Assembly: GCA_963545565.1 (NCBI GenBank)
Contig: CAUUJV010000012.1
Span: 1 to 49,911, forward strand
Direction of reading: 5' to 3'
DNA length: 49,911 nucleotides
Source: CAUUJV01 sp963545565
GTDB lineage: Bacteria; Actinomycetota; Actinomycetes; Actinomycetales; Bifidobacteriaceae
Shown here: piece by piece, positions 8,713-17,397 of the stretch
Position numbering within the stretch: position 1 is the stretch's first letter
How the letters are laid out: every line of letters begins with the position of its first letter
The notes under the pieces: generated by a model
What the model saw: the letters and a program-made list of their open reading frames with translations, nothing else
Told to the model about the DNA's origin: nothing
The model's database searches: none
Translations under genes and position numbers: made by a program

Positions 8713-8740
8713 TTGCATCGTACGGATTAAGGGTTATAGT
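8713..8740 (+). promoter_or_regulatory. probable promoter of the atp operon
   Basis: TTGCAT (8713-8718), a 16-base spacer and TATAGT (8735-8740), 31 bases upstream of the atpB ATG and followed by a GGGAGG ribosome site. Confidence 0.55.
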
Positions 8741-8771
8741 AGGTAGCTGTTTACGAGTTAGGGAGGTATCT

Positions 8772-9596
8772 ATGGCAGTTTCTGCCGGAATTGCAGCGTT
8801 GGGTGTTACAACACTTGCAGCATCTAATGGTCCCGAACTTCCTTCACTTGAGGACTTCCTTCCAGAGGTAAGCCTTTTTGCAGGCACGCCATTTGCTATC
8901 AATCGCATTATTATGGTTCGCCTTATCGCAACTGCTGTTATTTTGCTTGTTTTTGGCATTACTGCAGCGCGAGCAAAGCTGATTCCTAGCCGTTGGCAGG
9001 GGGCAGTTGAATGGCTTATTGAGTTTGTCGGCAAGCAGATTGTTTACCCAGTGATGGGTGAGCTTCGAGGTAAGCCCTACATCCCAATGATTACGACTAT
9101 TTTCTTGTCGATTATGGTCTTCAACCTGTGTGGCGTTATTCCAGGTGCAAATATTGCAGCTACTGCAACCGTGACTATGCCATTGGTCTTTGCAATCTGG
9201 ACTTTCTGCCAGTACTTCATTACGGCTGCCCGCGAGCAAGGATTGTGGAGCTTCCTCAAAGAAGAAATGTTCCCTCCTGGAGTTCCGTGGCCCGTGTATA
9301 TTCTTTTGGCACCAATCCAGCTTCTTGAGCTGGTTATTATTCGCCCACTCTCATTGACTTTGCGACTTTTTGCAAACATGATTTCTGGGCATCTTCTGGT
9401 GGCTATTTGTTTAGCTCTTACTCAGTATTATCTTATTGAGTCCTCTTCCATCGCTATTAAAGGCGTTGGAGTGCTGTGGTTCCTCGGTGGATTTGCCTTG
9501 ACTGGCTTTGAGATGTTTGTTGCTTGCTTGCAGGCATTCATCTTCGCCATCCTCACCACTGTTTATATCAATTCAAGCTTCCCTGCAGCTGAATAA
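8772..9596 (+). CDS. atpB: F1Fo-ATP synthase subunit a
   Basis: The 274-residue membrane subunit of Fo that forms the proton half-channels against the c ring. The essential channel arginine is in SLTLRLFANMISGH, in the penultimate span region, and a conserved C-terminal span (GFEMFVACLQAFIFAILTTVY) follows. The start at 8772 has GGGAGGT six bases upstream; an ATG at 8709 in the same frame overlaps the promoter and is rejected. First gene of the eight-gene atp operon, with a 119-base gap to atpE in which I see nothing else. Confidence 0.97.
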   Translation: MAVSAGIAALGVTTLAASNGPELPSLEDFLPEVSLFAGTPFAINRIIMVRLIATAVILLVFGITAARAKLIPSRWQGAVEWLIEFVGKQIVYPVMGELRGKPYIPMITTIFLSIMVFNLCGVIPGANIAATATVTMPLVFAIWTFCQYFITAAREQGLWSFLKEEMFPPGVPWPVYILLAPIQLLELVIIRPLSLTLRLFANMISGHLLVAICLALTQYYLIESSSIAIKGVGVLWFLGGFALTGFEMFVACLQAFIFAILTTVYINSSFPAAE

Positions 9597-9715
9597 GTTG
9601 TAGGTCTGGCCTTATTCGACCTATTACGAAAGCACATTACGTAGCTAAGAAATAGGTTTGAAATAAGCCACATAAAAAAACTTAAAGCGATAGTCGCGTT
9701 AAGAAAGGAAAACCA

Positions 9716-9946
9716 ATGGATCTCGTCACTCTCGCAGCGATCAGCGGTAATATCAGTGTTCTTGGCTACGGTCTTGCAGCACTCGGCCCTGGCATCGGTT
9801 TGGGTATCATGTTCGGCAAGGCTCTTGAGTCTACTGCACGTCAGCCAGAAGTTAGCAGCAAGCTAAACACCATTATGTATATCGGCTTGGCAATTATTGA
9901 GGTTCTTGCATTGCTCGGCTTTGTTGCATTCATCATGAAGAGCTAG
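9716..9946 (+). CDS. atpE: F1Fo-ATP synthase subunit c
   Basis: A 76-residue hairpin of two membrane helices; copies form the rotating c ring. Helix 1 has the GxGxGxG-like packing (GPGIGLGIMFG), the polar loop is ARQPE (residues 41-45) that contacts F1, and the ion-binding carboxylate is Glu62 in helix 2 (IIEVLALLG). The lack of extra polar ligands around Glu62 suggests protons rather than Na+. AAGAAAGGAAAA precedes the ATG. Confidence 0.97.
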   Translation: MDLVTLAAISGNISVLGYGLAALGPGIGLGIMFGKALESTARQPEVSSKLNTIMYIGLAIIEVLALLGFVAFIMKS

Positions 9947-9997
9947 TTGACGTTTTGTCAATACACATCAATGAAAATGTAACGAAAGGAGGAAACA

Positions 9998-10528
9998 GTG
10001 CAGACAATCAATAGCGCAGCATCATCAGGTCTTGATCTCTTCTTGCCGAAGTCATACGACATTTTCTGGTCACTGGTAATCCTCGTTATTCTTGCAGTTT
10101 TCTTCTATAAGTTCTTCCTGCCAAAATTCCAGGCTATTTTCGACGAGCGTGCCGAAAAGATTCAAGGCGGAATTGCAAAGGCTGAAAAAGCTCAGCAAGA
10201 GGCTGAAGAAGCTAAGAAGAAGTACGAAGAACAATTGAAGACAGCTAGAGTTGAAGCAGGAAAGATCCGCGACAATGCGCGTGCCGAAGCAAGCAATATT
10301 GTTGCAGACGCTCGTTCGCGTGCTGAGAATGAGGCAGCTTTGATTACTGAGAATGCTCAGAAATCAATTGAGTCTCAACGTCAGCAGGCTCTTGTTGGTC
10401 TTAAAGGTGAGGTTGGTGCAATTGCAACAGCTCTCGCTGGAAAGATTTTGGGTTCTAAGCTTGAAGAATCTGATGTTCAGGCTTCTATGATCGACGCAAC
10501 AATCAACGATTTGGAGAAGCGTTCTTAA
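9998..10528 (+). CDS. atpF: F1Fo-ATP synthase subunit b
   Basis: The 176-residue peripheral stalk subunit: one N-terminal membrane span (about residues 24-44), then a long Ala/Glu/Lys-rich helix that pairs as a coiled coil and reaches the delta subunit. The start is GTG at 9998 with an AAAGGAGG ribosome site. It ends 33 bases before atpH. Confidence 0.96.
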   Translation: MQTINSAASSGLDLFLPKSYDIFWSLVILVILAVFFYKFFLPKFQAIFDERAEKIQGGIAKAEKAQQEAEEAKKKYEEQLKTARVEAGKIRDNARAEASNIVADARSRAENEAALITENAQKSIESQRQQALVGLKGEVGAIATALAGKILGSKLEESDVQASMIDATINDLEKRS

Positions 10529-10561
10529 ATTTTGAGAACGCAGAAAGTCAGGAGGTGACGC

Positions 10562-11383
10562 ATGCACGGTGAAACTTCATTAGCTTCCAACAAGGAAGTA
10601 CGCGAAGACTATTCCCAAGCGTTGCGTGACGCTGGCAGCCAAGCAGGAGTGATTGCTGAGGAGCTCTTTGGATTTGCGGCTGTTCTTGATTCCAATGGGC
10701 GTCTTGAGCGCGCATTGACGGATCCCGGTCGTAGTCCCGAAGACAAAGCTAAACTTGCAGCAGCAATTGTGGGCGGTAAGGTTAATCCGCTGACTGAGCA
10801 GATTGTTGAATCCCTCGCAAAGCGTAGGTGGAGCCGCGTAGACCACATTGCAAATAGTGTGGAAGACATGGCTATTGATGCCATTCTTGTTAAGGCAGAC
10901 AGTGAACAAGTCACAGGTAGAGTAGCAGTTGAACTTGCAAAGATTCATTCTGCAGTCTTGAATCTCACTGTAGTGCGGTCTTGTTTGTCTGACACCAATG
11001 CTTCGGCTGATAACCGAGTCAAGGTATTGCAGGACGTTATTTTTACGAATAACGATTTGCATGAAATCACTCGTACTCTTGCTGAACATGCGGCTCGTGA
11101 ATTACGTAATCGCCGATTCTTATCTACCGTGCAATGGCTTATTGATAAGATTTCTGAGCATGCTGGCGAGCAGGTAGTCACTGTTACAACAGCTGTTGAG
11201 CTCACTGCAGAGCAGTCGTCGCGTATCCAGCAGGCATACACGCTTAAGCTTAACTGCCCGGTTCACATCAATTCCGTAGTTGATCCTACCGTGATTGGCG
11301 GCATGAGGATTCAATCTGGAGCAGAAGTAACCGACACAACGGTTGTCGCACAGCTGCGAAATTTGCAGCATGCGGTTGCCTAA
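10562..11383 (+). CDS. atpH: F1Fo-ATP synthase subunit delta
   Basis: The 273-residue stator subunit joining the b stalk to the top of F1. It is longer than the roughly 180 residues of E. coli delta, as is usual in actinobacteria, without a fused b domain or membrane span. The conserved C-terminal motif is visible near residues 240-265 (PTVIGGMRIQSG). GTCAGGAGGTGACGC precedes the ATG. Confidence 0.94.
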   Translation: MHGETSLASNKEVREDYSQALRDAGSQAGVIAEELFGFAAVLDSNGRLERALTDPGRSPEDKAKLAAAIVGGKVNPLTEQIVESLAKRRWSRVDHIANSVEDMAIDAILVKADSEQVTGRVAVELAKIHSAVLNLTVVRSCLSDTNASADNRVKVLQDVIFTNNDLHEITRTLAEHAARELRNRRFLSTVQWLIDKISEHAGEQVVTVTTAVELTAEQSSRIQQAYTLKLNCPVHINSVVDPTVIGGMRIQSGAEVTDTTVVAQLRNLQHAVA

Positions 11384-11415
11384 AACTTATTTATAAATTG
11401 GAAAAGGAGTGATCT

Positions 11416-13062
11416 ATGGCAGAATTGACCATTGATCCCGCCGCAATCCGCCGGGCGCTCGACGAATTCGTTGAGTCCTACACGCCATCTGAAACACCAA
11501 CTCAAGAAGTTGGCTATGTAAAGACAGCTGGTGACGGCATCGCCCATGTAGAAGGCTTACCTGGCTGCATGGCTAATGAGTTGCTCACCTTTGCTGACGG
11601 CACTTTAGGACTTGCCTTTAACCTTGGCGCCCGTGAGATTGGCGTTGTGATTTTGGGCGAATTCTCTGGAATCGAAGAAGGTCAGGAAGTTCGCCGAACT
11701 GGTGAAGTTCTTTCTGTTCCTGTTGGCGACGGATATCTTGGGCGCGTAGTCGATCCATTGGGACGTCCAATCGATGGCATGGGTGATATCGCTAGCGAAG
11801 GCCGCCGTATTCTTGAAGCTCAGGCTCCAGACGTTATGCATCGTCATCCAGTTGATGAGCCAATGGCAACCGGTATCAAAGCTATCGACGCAATGACCCC
11901 AATCGGCCGTGGACAGCGTCAGCTCATTATCGGCGATCGTCAGACGGGTAAGACTGCTATTGCAATCGATACCATCATCAATCAGAAGGCAAACTGGGAA
12001 TCTGGAGATCCTAAGAAGCAGGTTCGCTGCATTTATGTGGCAATCGGTCAGAAGGGTTCTACTATTGCATCTGTGCGCGCTTCTCTTGAAGACGCAGGTG
12101 CAATGGAATACACCACTATCGTGGCGTCCCCAGCATCTGATTCCGCAGGTTTTAAGTATATTGCGCCTTACACTGGTTCTGCTATTGGTCAGCACTGGAT
12201 GTATTCCGGTAAGCATGTACTCATTGTCTTCGACGATTTGAGTAAGCAAGCAGAAGCTTATCGTTCAATCTCTCTGCTTCTTCGCCGTCCACCAGGGCGT
12301 GAAGCTTATCCTGGAGACGTTTTCTACCTTCACTCTCGTTTGCTGGAGCGCTGTGCAAAGCTCTCTGACGATATGGGTGGCGGCTCTATGACTGGTCTTC
12401 CAATCATAGAAACCAAGGCAAATGACGTTTCTGCATACATCCCTACTAACGTGATTTCCATTACCGATGGTCAGATCTTCTTGCAGTCCGATTTGTTCAA
12501 TGCAAATCAGCGTCCTGCAGTCGACGTAGGTATTTCGGTGTCTCGAGTTGGTGGTGCAGCACAGACAAAGGCTTTGAAGAAGGTTTCGGGTACTCTCAAG
12601 ATTTCCTTGGCACAGTATCGTTCTCTTGAATCCTTTGCAATGTTTGCTTCCGACTTGGACGCAGCTTCTAAGCAGCAGCTCAACCGTGGTGCACGTTTGA
12701 CTGAGATGCTTAAGCAGCCACAGTTCTCTCCATACTCTTCAGAACAGCAGGTTGTGTCTGTGTGGGCTGGAACAAACGGCAAGCTGGATGATCTTGATTT
12801 AGCTGATGTTTTGCCATTCGAGCATGGTCTTCTTGACTATGTTGAGCACGACACTTCAATTTTGGACACCATCCGTGAAACCGGTGACTTTACTAAAGAA
12901 ACTGAAGCCGAGCTTGATGCTGCTGTTGAGGCTTTCCGTCAAACTTTCGTTAAGGTTGATGGAACACCATTGGTCAACAAGGAAGAAGCTGCTCAGACTC
13001 CTGCCGAAATCGAGCAGGAAAAGATTAAAGCTAACCGTGCTAAGGCTAAGGATGCTCAGTAA
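11416..13062 (+). CDS. atpA: F1-ATP synthase subunit alpha
   Basis: 548 residues; the non-catalytic nucleotide-binding subunit of the F1 hexamer. The Walker A motif GDRQTGKT is at about residues 173-180, and the signature SVSRVGGAAQ with the usual arginine follows near 375-385. A charged C-terminal tail (about 30 residues rich in Glu, Lys and Ala) extends past the core. AAAAGGAGTGATCT precedes the start. atpG follows after two bases. Confidence 0.98.
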   Translation: MAELTIDPAAIRRALDEFVESYTPSETPTQEVGYVKTAGDGIAHVEGLPGCMANELLTFADGTLGLAFNLGAREIGVVILGEFSGIEEGQEVRRTGEVLSVPVGDGYLGRVVDPLGRPIDGMGDIASEGRRILEAQAPDVMHRHPVDEPMATGIKAIDAMTPIGRGQRQLIIGDRQTGKTAIAIDTIINQKANWESGDPKKQVRCIYVAIGQKGSTIASVRASLEDAGAMEYTTIVASPASDSAGFKYIAPYTGSAIGQHWMYSGKHVLIVFDDLSKQAEAYRSISLLLRRPPGREAYPGDVFYLHSRLLERCAKLSDDMGGGSMTGLPIIETKANDVSAYIPTNVISITDGQIFLQSDLFNANQRPAVDVGISVSRVGGAAQTKALKKVSGTLKISLAQYRSLESFAMFASDLDAASKQQLNRGARLTEMLKQPQFSPYSSEQQVVSVWAGTNGKLDDLDLADVLPFEHGLLDYVEHDTSILDTIRETGDFTKETEAELDAAVEAFRQTFVKVDGTPLVNKEEAAQTPAEIEQEKIKANRAKAKDAQ

Positions 13063-13064
13063 AT

Positions 13065-13979
13065 ATGGCATCACAACTCGCATTTAAGTCACGCATTGCA
13101 TCTACTCAGTCGTTGGAGAAAATCTTCAATGCTCAGGAGATGATTGCGTCTTCGCGCATTGCTAAGACCCGTGATGTGGCCTTGGCGGCGAAGCCGTACT
13201 CTGATGCGATTTTCGATGCTGTGCGCGCACTGGCTGCGCATACTCACATCAACCATCCAATTCTTGGAAAGAATGAGGAGAACCCACGAGTGGCTGTTCT
13301 CGCTCTGACGTCTGATCGTGGGATGGCTGGCGCATACACATCGTCAATTATTCGAGAAACAGAGAATCTTCTGACTCGTTTAGACGCTCAGAATAAGAAG
13401 CCTGAGTTATTTGTGTATGGACGCCGCGGTGTTTCGTACTACAAGTATCGAGGCCGCGACGTTGCTGCCACATGGGAAGGTCATACCGACGCTCCTGGTG
13501 TGGATATTGCTGAGAAAATCTCCTCAACGCTGTTTGATGCATACATGAAGCCTGCTGAAGACGGTGGAGTCAGTGAGTTTTACATTGTCTTCACTGAATT
13601 CATCAACATGGTTACGCAAAAGGTGCGTGTTCTTCGCATGTTACCTGTGGAGGTAGAAGTTGAAGAAAAGGATCGTGCTGCTGCGGCTGCTGCAGGTGAG
13701 GCTGAAGCTATTTCCCCGTTGTATTCTTTCGAGCCAAGCGCGGAAGAAGTGTTCGACCGTGTGCTTCCAAAGTATGTGCAGTCTCGTATTCATGAATGCC
13801 TTTTGACCTCTGCAGCTTCTGAAACTGCAAGCCGCCAGAACGCAATGCATACGGCAACAGACAACGCCCGTAATCTTGTTGATGAACTTACGCGCAAGCT
13901 CAACGCTTCACGCCAAGCATCGATTACTCAGGAACTTACCGAAATCATCGGCAGCGCAGACGCGCTGAACAACGAATAG
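13065..13979 (+). CDS. atpG: F1-ATP synthase subunit gamma
   Basis: The 304-residue rotor shaft. Conserved N-terminal coiled-coil (RIASTQSLEKIFNAQEMI) and C-terminal helix (RQNAMHTATDNARNLVDEL) are present. An Ala/Glu-rich insert around residues 200-220 (KDRAAAAAAGEAEAISP) is typical of actinobacterial gamma subunits. The start follows atpA by two bases, so translation is probably coupled. Confidence 0.97.
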   Translation: MASQLAFKSRIASTQSLEKIFNAQEMIASSRIAKTRDVALAAKPYSDAIFDAVRALAAHTHINHPILGKNEENPRVAVLALTSDRGMAGAYTSSIIRETENLLTRLDAQNKKPELFVYGRRGVSYYKYRGRDVAATWEGHTDAPGVDIAEKISSTLFDAYMKPAEDGGVSEFYIVFTEFINMVTQKVRVLRMLPVEVEVEEKDRAAAAAAGEAEAISPLYSFEPSAEEVFDRVLPKYVQSRIHECLLTSAASETASRQNAMHTATDNARNLVDELTRKLNASRQASITQELTEIIGSADALNNE

Positions 13980-13993
13980 AATAGGAGCGCCAT

Positions 13994-15478
13994 ATGGCAC
14001 AGGACGAAACTTCTGTGACCACGCAGGCTGAGATTGAATCAGCAGCTGCGAATGGTCGCATCATTCGTGTCCAGGGCTCGGTTATTGACATCGAGTTCCC
14101 TGTGGGACATTTGCCCGATATCTATAACGCATTGAAGGTAACAATCTCCGGTGCGGGAAGCATCGAAGGCGAATCAAGCGCAACAATCACCCTTGAGGTG
14201 GAGCAGCATTTGGGTGACTCCATTGTGCGTGCTGTTGCATTGAAGCCAACTGATGGTCTCGTGCGCGGAGCTGTAGTCACTGATACTGGCGGCCCAATTG
14301 AGGTTCCAGTTGGTGACGTTACTAAGGGACACGTCTTTGATGTGTCTGGTAACATCCTCAATGCCAAAGAGAACGAAAATATTACAATCACTGAGCGTTG
14401 GCCAATCCATCGCACAGCACCTTCCTTCGACCAACTTGAGTCTAAGACTGAGATGTTCGAGACCGGCATTAAGGTTATCGATCTTCTTACCCCTTATGTG
14501 CAGGGTGGAAAGATTGGTCTGTTCGGTGGTGCAGGCGTAGGTAAAACGGTTCTGATTCAGGAAATGATTCAGCGAGTTGCTCAGAATCATGGCGGTGTTT
14601 CCGTATTCGCAGGCGTAGGCGAGCGTACCCGTGAGGGTAACGACCTTATTGGCGAAATGGAAGAAGCTGGCGTTTTGGAGAAGACGGCACTCGTCTTTGG
14701 CCAGATGGATGAGCCTCCAGGGACTCGTCTGCGCGTTCCTTTGACTGCACTTACCATGGCAGAATACTTCCGTGATGTGCAGAATCAGGATGTGCTGTTG
14801 TTCATCGACAACATCTTCCGCTTCACCCAGGCAGGTTCTGAGGTGTCCACTTTGCTTGGTCGTATGCCTTCAGCAGTTGGCTACCAGCCAAACTTGGCAG
14901 ATGAGATGGGTTCCCTTCAGGAACGAATCACCTCTACACGCGGTCACTCTATTACATCTCTTCAGGCTATTTACGTACCTGCAGATGATTACACTGATCC
15001 TGCCCCTGCAACGACCTTCGCTCACTTGGATGCAACTACCGAGCTTTCTCGTGAAATTGCGTCTAAGGGTATTTACCCAGCAGTAGATCCACTGTCATCT
15101 ACGTCTCGAATTCTTGATCCTCGTTATGTTGGTCGGGCACACTACGAGTGCGCGAACCGAGTGAAGGCTATTTTGCAGCGTAACAAGGAGCTTCAAGACA
15201 TTATTGCTTTGATTGGTATTGACGAACTCGGCGAAGAAGATAAAACCACCGTTGGTCGTGCACGCCGTATCGAGCAGTTCTTGGGACAGAACTTCTACGT
15301 GGCTGAAAAGTTCACCGGTCGCCCAGGCTCATATGTTCCTGCAGAAGAAACTATCGAAGCGTTCACCCGTATTTGTGATGGTGTTTATGACGATATTCCA
15401 GAGCAGGCATTCACTGGTGTTGGTGGTATCGATGATCTCGAAGAGAATTGGCACAACATGCAGAAGGGCTTGGCTTAA
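13994..15478 (+). CDS. atpD: F1-ATP synthase subunit beta
   Basis: The 494-residue catalytic subunit. Walker A GGAGVGKT is at about residues 178-185, followed by GERTREGNDL with the catalytic Glu, and Walker B LLFIDNIFRF. AGGAG lies six bases ahead of the ATG. The stop codon overlaps the atpC start by one base (TAATG). Confidence 0.98.
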   Translation: MAQDETSVTTQAEIESAAANGRIIRVQGSVIDIEFPVGHLPDIYNALKVTISGAGSIEGESSATITLEVEQHLGDSIVRAVALKPTDGLVRGAVVTDTGGPIEVPVGDVTKGHVFDVSGNILNAKENENITITERWPIHRTAPSFDQLESKTEMFETGIKVIDLLTPYVQGGKIGLFGGAGVGKTVLIQEMIQRVAQNHGGVSVFAGVGERTREGNDLIGEMEEAGVLEKTALVFGQMDEPPGTRLRVPLTALTMAEYFRDVQNQDVLLFIDNIFRFTQAGSEVSTLLGRMPSAVGYQPNLADEMGSLQERITSTRGHSITSLQAIYVPADDYTDPAPATTFAHLDATTELSREIASKGIYPAVDPLSSTSRILDPRYVGRAHYECANRVKAILQRNKELQDIIALIGIDELGEEDKTTVGRARRIEQFLGQNFYVAEKFTGRPGSYVPAEETIEAFTRICDGVYDDIPEQAFTGVGGIDDLEENWHNMQKGLA

Positions 15479-15831
15479 TGAGCGATTTCAGCGGTACCGC
15501 AGGCATTAGTGGCGCCACCGGCACTGATAAGCTCGTGATGACAGTCAACATCGTGGCTGCAGACCGCCCAGTATGGACCGGCACAGCGACTTCGGTTACT
15601 GTGCCATCCACAGAAGGCGGCATGGGCATCTTGCCTAACCATGAACCTGTGCTTTCGGTAATTAACGAAGGGGAGCTCAAGGTACATGGTGTAGATGGTG
15701 CTGTGCACGAGTTCCGTGTTGCCGATGGATTTATTTCCTTTGATTCCAACAAACTCACTGTAGCTGTTGAACGTAGCACAATGGATTTTTCAGCTTCTGT
15801 TGAGACAGAGATATCCACTGAAGAGTCATAG
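15478..15831 (+). CDS. atpC: F1-ATP synthase subunit epsilon
   Basis: 117 residues; the rotor subunit that contacts the c ring and can inhibit ATP hydrolysis. The beta-sandwich domain is present, with the marker GMGILPNHEPVLSVI. The C-terminal helical hairpin is nearly absent, as in several actinobacteria, so the inhibitory arm is short. The start ATG overlaps the atpD stop. Last gene of the operon, closed by a strong terminator. Confidence 0.95.
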   Translation: MSDFSGTAGISGATGTDKLVMTVNIVAADRPVWTGTATSVTVPSTEGGMGILPNHEPVLSVINEGELKVHGVDGAVHEFRVADGFISFDSNKLTVAVERSTMDFSASVETEISTEES

Positions 15832-15886
15832 TGAGAAAATGATAAGAAGTAAGTGGAAATAATTTAAGAAAGCTCTTAGCAAATTT

Positions 15887-15947
15887 AAGCTCACACAAGG
15901 CTCCGTAGATAACTTTTAGTACTTCGGAACGTCGTGTGAGCTTTTTT
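15887..15947 (+). terminator. terminator of the atp operon
   Basis: AAGCTCACAC (15887-15896) pairs with GTGTGAGCTT (15934-15943) and runs into T6, with a 37-base internal loop region. Confidence 0.85.
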
Positions 15948-16015
15948 ATTCCTCCCTTGCGCCGTCGCTTTGGAAATCCTGTCTCAATCCTCTCATCCTT
16001 GTACAGTGTGGTTTT

Positions 16016-16768
16016 ATGCGTATTATCGTTGCAGACTGCTCAGCTCAATATTCTGGCCGCCTTAATGCTTCATTGCCGCGAGCTAAGCGAGTTATCCTCG
16101 TAAAGGCTGATTCGAGTTGCCTTATTTTCTCTGAGCTCGGTTCATACAAGCCCCTCAACTGGATGGCTGCTCCGTGCACTTTGCGGCATATCAAGCCAGA
16201 AGATGCGTCATGGGGAAAAGTCCTTAAAGAGAGTGATTTTGAAAGTGACATTGAGGGAGAAGAAGGCAAAGAACAGCTTCCAGAGTCCTTCCTGCGAGTA
16301 ACTGCCGATAAGACTTCTGACATTCTCGTTGTGGCGCTATGGAAGGTGCATTCTGACGAAGAATTTGATTTAGGAGTGGATCCAGGACTTGTAAAAGACG
16401 GAGTAGAGGATCATCTTCAGCGTTATTTGGCTGAGCAGATTGAGCGTATTGGCGAAGGGACTCGCTTAGTTCGCCGTGAGTATCCAACAGCTATTGGTCC
16501 AGTAGATATTATGGCTGTAGATTCTGAAGGCATGCACGTGGTAATTGAGATTAAACGCCACGGGGGTATCGATGGTGTGGAGCAACTAACTCGGTACTGT
16601 GAGCTCTTGAATCGCGATACCATGATTGCTCCTGTGCGCGGTATCTTTGCAGCTCAAACTATTTCGCCACAAGCGCGCACTCTGGCTGAAGATCGTGGAT
16701 TCGAATGTCTTATTCTCGATTATGAAGATATGAAGGGTGCAGAAAATTCTGATCTTGTTCTCTTCTAA
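16016..16768 (+). CDS. nucS: mismatch-specific endonuclease NucS (EndoMS)
   Basis: The core enzyme of the MutS/MutL-independent mismatch repair of actinobacteria; it cuts both strands at mismatches. The N-terminal DNA-binding part has the conserved SYKPLNWM. The nuclease part keeps all catalytic residues: Asp164 in GPVDIM and Glu178-x-Lys180 in VIEIKRHG. At 250 residues it is longer than the roughly 223 of mycobacterial NucS because of an acidic insert at about 60-95. No clear ribosome site; TACAGT ends eight bases before the ATG, suggesting a leaderless mRNA. Monocistronic after the atp terminator. Confidence 0.93.
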   Translation: MRIIVADCSAQYSGRLNASLPRAKRVILVKADSSCLIFSELGSYKPLNWMAAPCTLRHIKPEDASWGKVLKESDFESDIEGEEGKEQLPESFLRVTADKTSDILVVALWKVHSDEEFDLGVDPGLVKDGVEDHLQRYLAEQIERIGEGTRLVRREYPTAIGPVDIMAVDSEGMHVVIEIKRHGGIDGVEQLTRYCELLNRDTMIAPVRGIFAAQTISPQARTLAEDRGFECLILDYEDMKGAENSDLVLF

Positions 16769-16885
16769 TATTCATGTTTCAGAAGTTTGTGATGCAGGCG
16801 TGATATTTGCCACATTTTTCAAGATTTGGGCCTGCACATTTTAGCTCAGTCATAGTGGGATTTTATTGCAAAATCAAGATTCTTT

Positions 16886-16933
16886 TCACCGTATTTAGTG
16901 CTAACCCTTGTAACACGCCACTAGAAATAGTGT
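16886..16933 (+). promoter_or_regulatory. two tandem candidate NrdR boxes upstream of nrdH
   Basis: Box 2 (16918-16933, CCACTAGAAATAGTGT) matches the NrdR pattern acaCwAtATaTwGtgt at 13 of 16 positions and is a perfect CACTA-N4-TAGTG dyad. Box 1 (16886-16901, TCACCGTATTTAGTGC) matches at 11. Their starts are 32 bases apart (16-base gap), the three-helical-turn spacing usual for NrdR pairs. They lie about 100 bases ahead of nrdH. The rest of the 261-base gap shows only AT-rich promoter-like sequence. Confidence 0.6.
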
Positions 16934-17029
16934 TTTGTGCGCTCACGAATTCAATGTAATGTAATCACCACTGACTTAAATTACATATATGTGTTGAAAC
17001 GAATTGCGCCATAAAGATAGGGGACGAAG

Positions 17030-17266
17030 ATGGTTACTGTTTACTCCAAGGAACATTGCGTACAGTGCAATGCCACAAAGCGTCAGCTCAATAAACTCGG
17101 CATTGAGTATACAGAAATCAACCTTATGGAAGATGCAGAAGCGCTTGAATCTTTTAAGGCGCAAGGTTTTATGCAGGCTCCAATCGTCGTAGCAAATGGC
17201 GAAATATGGAGTGGCTACCGCCCAGACATGATTAAGAAGGTTGCGGCAGTAGCTGCGCGCGTTTAG
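17030..17266 (+). CDS. nrdH: NrdH-type redoxin
   Basis: A 78-residue glutaredoxin-like protein that behaves as a thioredoxin and passes electrons to the class Ib ribonucleotide reductase. The active site is Cys10-Val-Gln-Cys13, the NrdH signature, and the C-terminal WSGYRPDMI is diagnostic for the family. GGGGACGA lies ahead of the ATG. Unlike the usual nrdHIEF order, no nrdI, nrdE or nrdF follows; the upstream NrdR boxes would keep it co-regulated with a distant reductase. Confidence 0.93.
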   Translation: MVTVYSKEHCVQCNATKRQLNKLGIEYTEINLMEDAEALESFKAQGFMQAPIVVANGEIWSGYRPDMIKKVAAVAARV

Positions 17267-17292
17267 TAAGCTTCGTGTTCAAGTAATTACGT

Positions 17293-17325
17293 CTTCGATA
17301 CGTTTTAGATACGTCATAGATACAA
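17293..17325. repeat. three-copy degenerate 11-nt tandem repeat
   Basis: Units CTTCGATACGT, TTTAGATACGT and CATAGATACAA in a row, starting 26 bases past the nrdH stop and running into the terminator stem. Confidence 0.75.
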
Positions 17326-17382
17326 AAATCCGGCCTCATGGCTTGTTTTCAGCGAGAACGAGCCCTGTGAGACCGGATTTTC
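17324..17382. terminator. bidirectional terminator between nrdH and the FKBP gene
   Basis: Long stem AAAATCCGG.CTCA...TGAGACCGGATTTT with A and T tracts on both flanks, placed between convergent genes. Confidence 0.8.
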
Positions 17383-17397
17383 GCTACTTATCAGCCT

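Noticed and set aside
8844..14590. Long antisense open frames over the atp genes
   Set aside because: Mirror frames of highly conserved coding sequence with no ribosome sites or family resemblance.
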